From contig CAMDML010000003.1 in NCBI GenBank assembly GCA_945902215.1, positions 1 through 64,000 on the forward strand: a DNA stretch of 64,000 nt. The letters run 5' to 3'. The stretch is from Klebsiella pneumoniae (lineage in GTDB: Bacteria > Pseudomonadota > Gammaproteobacteria > Pseudomonadales > Pseudohongiellaceae). The translations under genes were made by a program, and so were the position numbers. This document shows, in pieces, positions 57,874-64,000 of the stretch. Below the pieces are notes generated by a model that searched no databases, was not told where the DNA came from, and saw only the letters and a list, made by a program, of their open reading frames with translations. How positions within the stretch are numbered: position 1 is the stretch's first letter; each line of letters opens with the position of its first letter.

Positions 57874-58649
57874 CTGCTGCGCAGTTGCACATTGCCCGCT
57901 CCTTCGGTCAGGCCGCTGCACATTACGACGAATTTGCAGTATTGCAGCGCGAAGTGGCCGACAGTTTGCTGGTGGGCATTGCTGTGGCTGCTCCTGGCGC
58001 GATGCTTGATCTCGGTTGCGGCACGGGTTATTGCGCGGGCAAGTTGAGTGCGCGCTTCCCGGCAGCACAGCTCGTGGCGCTTGATCTGGCGTTGCCGATG
58101 CTTCATGCAGCGGCAGCCCACGCATCATGCGAGACACAGTTACTGTGTGCCGATATGCAGGCGCTGCCGCTGCACAACGCTGTGGCCGAGCTTGCTGTGT
58201 CCAGTTTGAGCTTGCAGTGGTGTGCCGATGTGCAGCAGGTGTTTTCCGAGCTGTTCCGCGTCCTGCGGCCCGGCGGTCAAGCCCTGCTCAGTACCTTCGG
58301 CCCCGCCACGCTGCGTGAACTCGGCAGTGCGTGGAACGTGGCAGATGCCCATGTGCATGTGAACAAATTTGTGGGGCAAGCCTTGTTGGAACAAACGGCG
58401 CGAGCTGTCGGCTTCAGCGTGACTACAACCCGCGAAATTAAAGTGCGCTACTACGCATCGCTGCGCGCCATCGCGCGCGAACTCAAAGGTATTGGTGCGC
58501 ATAATATGAACGACGGCCGAGCGTACGGTTTGACACCGCGTGCCGCGTTCGTGCGTGCCGAACAGGAATTCAGCAAGGGTCTGGTACCTGGGCAGGGCAT
58601 CCCGGTTACCTGGGAAATGTATTACTTCGATTTAAGGAAACCGCAATGA
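57870..58649 (+). CDS. bioC: Malonyl-ACP O-methyltransferase BioC
   Basis: Methylates malonyl-ACP so that fatty-acid synthase can extend it to pimeloyl-ACP methyl ester. The 259-residue product has the SAM-binding motif LDLGCGTGYCAG (46-57) and the BioC blocks AVSSLSLQWC and PGGQALLSTFGPATLREL. Coupled by ATGA overlaps to bioF and bioD. Confidence 0.94.
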   Translation: MTAAQLHIARSFGQAAAHYDEFAVLQREVADSLLVGIAVAAPGAMLDLGCGTGYCAGKLSARFPAAQLVALDLALPMLHAAAAHASCETQLLCADMQALPLHNAVAELAVSSLSLQWCADVQQVFSELFRVLRPGGQALLSTFGPATLRELGSAWNVADAHVHVNKFVGQALLEQTARAVGFSVTTTREIKVRYYASLRAIARELKGIGAHNMNDGRAYGLTPRAAFVRAEQEFSKGLVPGQGIPVTWEMYYFDLRKPQ

Positions 58650-59344
58650 GCACACTGCGCAAGAGTTTCTTTGTAACCGGTACTGACACCGACATTGGCA
58701 AGACCCTCGTTTGTTGTGCCATGCTCCGTGCGGCAGCGGTAGCCGGACGCAGCACCGTTGGCATGAAGCCGCTGGCTGCAGGGGGCGCCCAGACCCCGGA
58801 AGGATTGCGCAACGCTGATGCCCTGCAATTAATGGCGGCGAGCTCATTGCAACTGTCCTATGACCAGATCAACCCGGTGTGTTTGGCGGAAGCAGCATCG
58901 CCACATATTGCTGCAGCGCTCAGCAACCGCAAGGTGCGCGTCGATCGCCTCGCCGGCTTCTGCCAGGGTGTGCTGAGCTTGCGCGCGAATCTGACTCTTA
59001 TTGAAGGCGCCGGCGGCTGGAGCGTGCCTATAAATGAACGCGAGTTTGTTTCCGATCTGGCGAAGCAGCTCAACTTGCCGGTGATTCTTGTCGTCGGCAT
59101 GCGGCTTGGCTGCTTGAATCATGCGCTGCTGACTGGTGAGGCGATTGTGGGCAAAGGTCTACGGCTGGGTGGCTGGGTAGCCAATCGCATCGACCCGCAC
59201 ATGCAGTACTATGAGCAGAATCGTGACACTTTGCAGGAGTACTTCAATGTGCCGCTGCTGGCCGAGATTCCCTTTCTGACCGGGTCCGACCTTGTGTCAC
59301 AAGCCGCCGGCCATGTTGCGTTGGATCAATTTCTGCCAGATTGA
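58646..59344 (+). CDS. bioD: ATP-dependent dethiobiotin synthetase
   Basis: Closes the ureido ring of dethiobiotin from diaminopelargonate, CO2 and ATP. The 232-residue product has the P-loop [10 protein letters not shown] (11-20) and the carbamate-site blocks MKPLAAGG and [10 protein letters not shown]. Last gene of the bioBFCD cluster; overlaps bioC by four bases. Confidence 0.96.
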   Translation: MSTLRKSFFVTGTDTDIGKTLVCCAMLRAAAVAGRSTVGMKPLAAGGAQTPEGLRNADALQLMAASSLQLSYDQINPVCLAEAASPHIAAALSNRKVRVDRLAGFCQGVLSLRANLTLIEGAGGWSVPINEREFVSDLAKQLNLPVILVVGMRLGCLNHALLTGEAIVGKGLRLGGWVANRIDPHMQYYEQNRDTLQEYFNVPLLAEIPFLTGSDLVSQAAGHVALDQFLPD

Positions 59345-59391
59345 ACGGCATTTGTTGCTATTCTCGCTTCGAATCCCTGCGGCCTGGCAGT

Positions 59392-59397
59392 TATAAT
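59392..59397 (+). promoter_or_regulatory. Probable -10 element for trhO
   Basis: A perfect TATAAT lies 54 bp before the trhO start. The -35 region is poor, so this is a weak prediction. Confidence 0.4.
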
Positions 59398-59451
59398 GCC
59401 GGCCATGAGGCTCCGGATTTACGTTCCGGCCCGCTGCAGAGAACGCATCAC

Positions 59452-60438
59452 ATGCCCTACAGTGCCGCGCCCGTTGTTGTATGCGCGCTCTATCATTTCG
59501 TCGCCCTCGATGACTTCGCCGCCTTGCAGGTGCCGCTGTTGCGGCAGATGCAGCAGCACGGCGTCAAAGGCACTTTGTTGTTGGCGCACGAAGGCATCAA
59601 CGGCACCATCGCTGGCAGCCGCTCCGGCATTGATGCGGTGCTGGCCTGGCTCAAAGCCGATCCGCGTCTTGCCGGACTCGACCACAAGGAGTCCGCTGAC
59701 GCTGCCATTCCCTTCTATCGCAGCAAAGTGAAGCTGAAGAAAGAAATCGTTACGATGGGTGTAGAAGGCATCGACCCGCGCCGCAAGGTCGGCACTCATG
59801 TCGATGCAAAACGCTGGAATGCGCTGATCAGCGAACCTGACGTATTGCTGATCGACACCCGCAATGAATATGAAGTTGAAATTGGCACCTTCAAGGGTGC
59901 TGTCAACCCCCACACTGAATCCTTCAGTGAATTTCCTGACTATGTAAAGCAGCATCTCGATCCGGCCAAACACAAAAAAATTGCCATGTTCTGCACTGGT
60001 GGCATCCGCTGCGAAAAATCCACTGCCTATCTGAAAGAGCAGGGCTTCGACGAGGTCTATCACCTCAAGGGTGGCATCCTGAAGTATCTGGAAGAGGTGC
60101 CCGCCAGCGCATCATTGTGGCAGGGTGAATGTTTTGTGTTCGACAACCGCGTAGCAGTCAATCACGCTCTGGAAAAAGGCCAGTACGGCCAATGCCATGC
60201 TTGCCGCTTGCCCATCACGGAAGCTGACAAGCAAAGCGCCATGTACGAAAATGGGGTCAGTTGCCCGCGCTGCCATGGCAAGCATTCGGCCGAAGACATG
60301 CGTAATTTACGCGAGCGCCAGCATCAAGTGGAACTGGCTGCGGCGCGTGGCGAACAGCATTTGGGCGAAGAGGCGCATCGTGCCATTGCCATGCGCAAGG
60401 CACAGAAGCTGGCGCACAAACGCAGGCAGCGCGATTAA
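59452..60438 (+). CDS. trhO: tRNA uridine-34 hydroxylase TrhO (rhodanese family)
   Basis: Oxygen-dependent hydroxylation of U34 in tRNA, first step to the wobble modification cmo5U. The 328-residue product has an N-terminal acylphosphatase-like region ([15 protein letters not shown]), a rhodanese domain with Cys181 in [11 protein letters not shown], and a C-terminal cysteine-rich segment ([13 protein letters not shown]...CPRCHG). I chose the ATG giving [17 protein letters not shown]; 37 upstream in-frame codons cover the promoter. Confidence 0.95.
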   Translation: MPYSAAPVVVCALYHFVALDDFAALQVPLLRQMQQHGVKGTLLLAHEGINGTIAGSRSGIDAVLAWLKADPRLAGLDHKESADAAIPFYRSKVKLKKEIVTMGVEGIDPRRKVGTHVDAKRWNALISEPDVLLIDTRNEYEVEIGTFKGAVNPHTESFSEFPDYVKQHLDPAKHKKIAMFCTGGIRCEKSTAYLKEQGFDEVYHLKGGILKYLEEVPASASLWQGECFVFDNRVAVNHALEKGQYGQCHACRLPITEADKQSAMYENGVSCPRCHGKHSAEDMRNLRERQHQVELAAARGEQHLGEEAHRAIAMRKAQKLAHKRRQRD

Positions 60439-60462
60439 CAAATTAACTAGACCAGAGTACAG

Positions 60463-60496
60463 GGCTCCTAGAGCCTAAAGGCTCCTAGAGCCTAAA
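60463..60496 (+). repeat. Two tandem 17-bp palindromic units after trhO
   Basis: GGCTCCTAGAGCCTAAA occurs twice without spacing. Each unit contains the hairpin GGCTC-CTA-GAGCC. The array begins 25 bp after the trhO stop. Two successive hairpins could protect the mRNA 3' end or slow polymerase, though no T-run follows. Confidence 0.85.
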
Positions 60497-60594
60497 AGCA
60501 CTCAGGGGTTTGCCCATTACTTCCATATTTTATTGCTAGATTTCATCGCGGTGGGTTTGAAAATTTTTAATCGCCATTTTCCAGGACTGTAACA

Positions 60595-61476
60595 ATGAAC
60601 AAGAAAGCCATACCCCTTATCGTCGTCGCCGTTATTCTGCTGGGCCTTTTGTATTGGGTATTCGGAGTGCCGTCTGTCGGCAATCCGGCAATCGCTACGG
60701 ATGCCGAGAGCATTGCGCGCGGAGCATACGCCTACAATGCCGGAGGATGCGGCGGCTGCCATCAGCCCGAAGGTACGACCGCGCCCGTGGGTGGTTACGC
60801 GATCGAATCCAAACTCAACATGTTGGGACTGCCCTTCGGCGGCACCTTCAATGTGCCCAACATTACCCCGGATGAAGAAACCGGCATCGGTGGCTGGACT
60901 GGCCGCGATTTTCTGCTCGCGCTCAAACATGGCCGCAGCCCCGGCGGCGGGTTCTATTGGCCGGCGTTCCCGTATCGTTCGTACAAGGACATGACAGATC
61001 AGGATGCGCTCGACATTGGGGCCTATCTCATGTCGCAGGAGCCGGTTGCAAACCAGGTGCCTGAGCATGAGCTGCCCGGCTACCAGTTCAGATGGATGAT
61101 GGCCGGCTGGAACATCATGGCTGATTTTATGGAAGGTGCAGCGCCCACAGTATCCGATGATCCACAAGTGCAGCGCGGCGCGTATCTCGCGCGTGTGATG
61201 GGGCACTGCGGCGAATGCCACACACCGCGCAATAGCCTGGGCATGATGCAGCTGGCGAACGAATATGCCGGCTCCGACATTGTCGAGGCCTCGATTAGTC
61301 CGGAAGGACTTGCTGGCTGGGTTACGGAAGATTTCGTGGGTCTGCTCCAACTGGGGATGAAGGCAGATTTCGATTTTGTTGCTGGCGAGATGACCGCTGT
61401 AGTCGAACACACCAGCGAACTCTCGCTGGAAGATCAGGAAGCCTATGCCGCCTTCTTCATTCGCGACACGGAATAA
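60595..61476 (+). CDS. Membrane-anchored di-heme cytochrome c
   Basis: A 293-residue protein with an uncleaved-looking N-terminal membrane helix (about 6-24) and two heme-binding motifs, CGGCH at 52-56 and CGECH at 205-209, each in a cytochrome c domain. The architecture resembles electron-acceptor cytochromes of alcohol or sugar dehydrogenases, but no dehydrogenase gene is adjacent. CAGGACTG lies ahead of the ATG. It converges with a cytochrome c' gene and shares its terminator. Confidence 0.9.
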   Translation: MNKKAIPLIVVAVILLGLLYWVFGVPSVGNPAIATDAESIARGAYAYNAGGCGGCHQPEGTTAPVGGYAIESKLNMLGLPFGGTFNVPNITPDEETGIGGWTGRDFLLALKHGRSPGGGFYWPAFPYRSYKDMTDQDALDIGAYLMSQEPVANQVPEHELPGYQFRWMMAGWNIMADFMEGAAPTVSDDPQVQRGAYLARVMGHCGECHTPRNSLGMMQLANEYAGSDIVEASISPEGLAGWVTEDFVGLLQLGMKADFDFVAGEMTAVVEHTSELSLEDQEAYAAFFIRDTE

Positions 61477-61580
61477 GAACGGCGCAAAAGTCGGAATGTG
61501 CTAGAAGCGCCTGCGGCGCTCGTAGCAATCGAACCTCATCAGCGCAACAGTTCATCAAGTAGCGCTAAATCCAGTTCATA

Positions 61581-61606
61581 AAAAAACGCCCCGAGGGGCG
61601 TTTTTT
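61581..61606. terminator. Bidirectional terminator between the two cytochrome genes
   Basis: AAAAAACGCCCC and GGGGCGTTTTTT form a 12-bp perfect stem around two bases, with A and T runs on both sides. It serves the di-heme cytochrome gene on the plus strand and the cytochrome c' gene on the minus strand. Confidence 0.95.
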
Positions 61607-61628
61607 TATAACGCGATCATGAAAAACC

Positions 61629-62105
61629 TTATTCCAAACGGAAACGATCGTGGCAAGCACCACACTTCGGACCGATTGCGCCAACAGCATCGCGTACACC
61701 TGCTTCACCCTGAGCGGTCAGGATGTCGCGTGCAGCAACAGCACCGGCGGCCAGATCAGCAGCCAACATGTCGAAATCGGCCTTGGTGGCCCAGATCGTG
61801 TCGGAAGCGCGGGTGGTTGCACCACCGTGAGCCAGAGCCGTGGTGTCATTCGCAAATACTGCTGGAATCATGCCAGCCAACATTTCAACACGTTCGGTGG
61901 CTTGAATTGCGGCTGCTGCGTCAAACGGAGCGCCACGAGCCATGCCGCCGAGTACACCGTTGGAGAAAGCCAGCAGTTTGAATACGGCCTGACGTGTTGT
62001 TACAGCATTGGCTGCCTGCTGTTCGGGAGAAAGTTCAGCAGCAATGGTGTTCAAGGATACTAACGAGCTGAGCAGGATGGCTCCTGCGATTGCAATGCGT
62101 TTCAT
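61629..62105 (-). CDS. Cytochrome c'
   Basis: A 158-residue periplasmic protein with a signal peptide (MKRIAIAGAILLSSLVSLNTIAA) and a four-helix bundle with the single heme motif CGACH close to the C-terminus (148-152), the hallmark of class II cytochromes c. Such proteins bind NO and are linked with nitrosative-stress protection. I start at MKRIAIAG; five upstream codons would precede the signal. Function in this organism is inferred from the family. Confidence 0.92.
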   Translation of the reverse strand: MKRIAIAGAILLSSLVSLNTIAAELSPEQQAANAVTTRQAVFKLLAFSNGVLGGMARGAPFDAAAAIQATERVEMLAGMIPAVFANDTTALAHGGATTRASDTIWATKADFDMLAADLAAGAVAARDILTAQGEAGVRDAVGAIGPKCGACHDRFRLE

Positions 62106-62507
62106 GGTTGTTGTCCCCATCTAACTAGTCCTGGTTAACTTACGTAAAGTGGCACGTTGGGTGTGTATTCGGGTGTGTCTGATACCCCGCACCAGCCGCA
62201 GATTGTGCCATGCTGTTTGACTCCTGTCTGCCAAATTCAAGGCTCCCAGCCGGAATTCTATTGCTACCCGGACCCCCGACTTCGGGACATTCGGTTCGGT
62301 CATCCCTTTCCTGCTTGGTTGGGCAAATTATCGCGAAAACACACTGAATTGAGACTTAATCCGCGCCCGTGCACATTGTGAAAGTTTCGTCGGTTGTGTC
62401 GCAGGGATTGAGGCTTTAGCATGCTGGCCGGGTCTGAACCACAAGGTTCGGATCAACTTTCACACCACCCGCCGACAGGCGGTGTTGCAGGCAGGAGCAA
62501 TGGGCCC
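62106..62507. other. Intergenic region between cytochrome c' and xseB
   Basis: A 402-bp region without a convincing gene. It must contain the divergent promoters of the cytochrome c' gene and of xseB-ispA. I found no clear -35/-10 pair. Short inverted repeats are CCCGA/TCGGG near 62275-62287 and GAACC-ACAA-GGTTC near 62437-62450, neither with a T-run. Confidence 0.4.
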
Positions 62508-62762
62508 ATGACCCGGAAAGGCAGTAAGTTCAATTTCGAGGAAGCGCTGGCCAGTCTGGAAACGCTGGTGCAGGCCATGGAAGAGGGCGAGCTGAGCCTG
62601 GAAGAGTCACTAAAGGCGTTCGAGCAGGGCATCAAGCTGACCCGCGAATGCCAATCCGCGCTGGAACAGGCCGAGCAAAAGGTGCAGATGTTGGTCAAAG
62701 ACGGACAAGTGCCTGTAGCCGCGCCATACGAAGATGAGGACGGCGCGGACTCTGCCCCGTAA
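62508..62762 (+). CDS. xseB: Exodeoxyribonuclease VII small subunit
   Basis: An 84-residue helical protein that forms the exonuclease VII complex with XseA. The family pattern is clear: FNFEEALASLETLVQAMEEG, LSLEESLKAFEQGIKLTREC. Located two bases before ispA, the usual xseB-ispA-dxs order. I start at MTRKGSKFNFEEA, which has GGAGC 12 bases upstream; longer upstream frames are unconserved. Confidence 0.95.
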   Translation: MTRKGSKFNFEEALASLETLVQAMEEGELSLEESLKAFEQGIKLTRECQSALEQAEQKVQMLVKDGQVPVAAPYEDEDGADSAP

Positions 62763-62764
62763 TC

Positions 62765-63667
62765 ATGACAACTGCGATGTCGGATATCCAGCTCACCCTG
62801 CGCGAGCGCCAGACGCGTATTGAAAGTGTGCTGCATCAAAGCCTGCGTCGCCCCGGTATTCCGTTGGCGCTGTCCCAGGCCATGCAGTATGCCCTGTTGG
62901 GCGGAGGCAAGCGCTTGCGTCCGCAGCTGGCCTATGCAGCGGCCGAGGCAGCTGGCGGCCATCACAGTGCCGCCGACATACCGGCGTGTGCTGTTGAACT
63001 GATTCACGCCTACTCCCTGATTCATGATGATCTTCCGTCCATGGACGATGATGTGCTGCGGCGCGGCCAGCCCACGTGTCATGTGGTTTTTGGTGAAGCA
63101 ACAGCCATCCTCGCCGGCGATGCGCTGCAAGCATTGGCTTTTGAGTTGCTGGCCTCAGCTACGCAGTTGGCAAGCGGGCATGGCATACGCCTGCAGATGC
63201 TCGCCGAACTGGCGCGCGCCAGTGGTGCACAAGGCATGGTGGGCGGGCAAGCCATCGACATTGCTGCGACGGGAAGTGATCTTAACGAAGCCGGGCTGGG
63301 CCACATGCATGCGCTGAAAACCGGGGCACTGATTACGGCCAGTGTGGTGCTGGGAGCGCTCAGCAGCAACCTGGCCACTCCCGGGCGATTAACCCAATTG
63401 CGGGAATTCGCGCGTCTGACCGGACTTGCATTTCAGATCCGGGACGACATTCTGGATGTGGAAACAGCCAGTACCGTCAGCGGCAAACAGCAGGGCAAAG
63501 ATGCCCGGCGCAACAAACCCACCTACACCTCCGTGCTCGGATTGGCAGGTGCCAGAACGCGCTTGCATGAAACGGCCGACAAGGCCGAGCAGGCACTGGC
63601 GGATTTCGGCGCAGAAGCAGGAAACCTGCGCGCATTGGCCCGCTTGATGGTTTCTCGCGCATCCTGA
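62765..63667 (+). CDS. ispA: Farnesyl diphosphate synthase
   Basis: Condenses IPP with DMAPP and GPP to C15 diphosphate. The 300-residue product has the first aspartate-rich motif in HDDLPSMDDD (87-96), GGGKRLRP at 47-54, and the second motif DDILDVE. The residues before the first motif (AYSLI) include Tyr83, in keeping with a short-chain product. Follows xseB directly. Confidence 0.96.
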   Translation: MTTAMSDIQLTLRERQTRIESVLHQSLRRPGIPLALSQAMQYALLGGGKRLRPQLAYAAAEAAGGHHSAADIPACAVELIHAYSLIHDDLPSMDDDVLRRGQPTCHVVFGEATAILAGDALQALAFELLASATQLASGHGIRLQMLAELARASGAQGMVGGQAIDIAATGSDLNEAGLGHMHALKTGALITASVVLGALSSNLATPGRLTQLREFARLTGLAFQIRDDILDVETASTVSGKQQGKDARRNKPTYTSVLGLAGARTRLHETADKAEQALADFGAEAGNLRALARLMVSRAS

Positions 63668-63782
63668 AGGCAGTCTGCAAGGGTACTTTGCGCTAGAATG
63701 CGGTCCTTCTATTCCATGAGAGTCCGGCCGGCAGCAGTTCCCCGGTTTTCGTCTATAAAGTCTGAAGCAATCTCCGGAAAAA

Positions 63783-64000
63783 ATGTCCTCCAACAAAATG
63801 TTCGATGAAATCCCGGTAACCCGTCCTTCGACTCCGCTGCTGGATACCGTGAACAGTCCTGCCGATCTCCGGCAACTGGCACCCGCACAATTGGAACTAC
63901 TGGCGCATGAACTGCGCGAATTTTTGTTATATGCAGTGGGGCAGACCGGCGGCCACTTTGGTGCGGGTCTGGGCGTGGTCGAGCTGACGATCGCGCTGCA
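63783..64000 (+). CDS. dxs: 1-deoxy-D-xylulose-5-phosphate synthase, 5' end only
   Basis: Thiamine-diphosphate enzyme of the MEP pathway. Only 72 codons are inside the window. They match the Dxs N-terminus: [13 protein letters not shown], then [19 protein letters not shown] and the TPP-domain block [16 protein letters not shown]. It lies 115 bp after ispA, completing the xseB-ispA-dxs order. Confidence 0.95.
   Translation, partial: MSSNKMFDEIPVTRPSTPLLDTVNSPADLRQLAPAQLELLAHELREFLLYAVGQTGGHFGAGLGVVELTIAL

Overview
The window is a dense chromosomal stretch of core genes from a Gammaproteobacterium. Gene content (SecB, BipA, HslR, YggX, bL31, PilMNOPQ, GltBD, NtrBC with a sigma-54 glnA promoter) and gene order (gpmI-envC-ctpA; ntrC-ntrB-glnA-thiI-typA; ubiEJB-hisIE-tatABC; priA/rpmE/ponA; pilMNOPQ-aroKB-gltBD-hemE; bioB-F-C-D; xseB-ispA-dxs) follow the pattern known from Pseudomonas and relatives. 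Base composition looks like the mid-50s percent GC by eye. I would place it in or near Pseudomonadales, plausibly a free-living aerobe with type IV pili and c-type cytochromes; the genus is not determinable. No prophage, insertion sequence, CRISPR array or rRNA operon was seen.

Layout. 1-5.5 kb: gshA (3' end outside the window), hslR-yrfG, cysQ, a small DUF6447-type gene, tRNA-Phe, yggX-mutY. 5.6-7.7 kb: hisB-hisH-hisF, with hisA absent and the hisH-hisF junction made of a 20-bp tandem repeat. 7.7-13.5 kb: gpmI-envC-ctpA facing away from a rhodanese gene and secB, then trmL. 13.7-18.4 kb: a truncated mshI relic, then glnG, glnL and glnA with recognisable NtrC and sigma-54 sites. 18.6-22.6 kb: thiI, typA, dtd. 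22.6-29.6 kb: tatC-tatB-tatA, hisE-hisI, a second tatA, ubiB, a serine hydrolase on the opposite strand, ubiJ, ubiE. 29.6-36.2 kb: a DUF971 gene, a SPOR protein, priA, a chorismate-mutase-like gene, rpmE with a structured leader, mrcA. 36.6-51.7 kb: pilMNOPQ, aroK, aroB, the 3' relic of a TonB-dependent receptor, gltB, gltD, hemE, folK. 51.7-60.4 kb: a divergent MTHFR, yaeQ, bioA, comF, bioBFCD, trhO. 60.6-64 kb: two convergent cytochrome c genes, xseB, ispA and the start of dxs.

Functionally the window joins nitrogen assimilation (glnA, NtrBC, glutamate synthase), histidine and biotin synthesis, ubiquinone synthesis, isoprenoid precursors, the Tat exporter, cell-wall growth and pilus assembly. 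The unusual parts lie at gene boundaries. Short direct tandem repeats (9 to 20 bp, 2 to 5 copies) sit at or just before the starts of hisB/mutY, hisF, gltB, bioA and bioB, and after trhO. The hisF case is a chain of three overlapping seven-codon mini-ORFs. A REP-like inverted repeat overlaps the start of hemE. Several neighbours expected from related genomes (hisA, damX, hslVU, bioH, grxC) are missing from their usual places, and two gene relics (mshI, TonB receptor) occupy junctions. I found no obviously new multi-gene defence or biosynthetic system.
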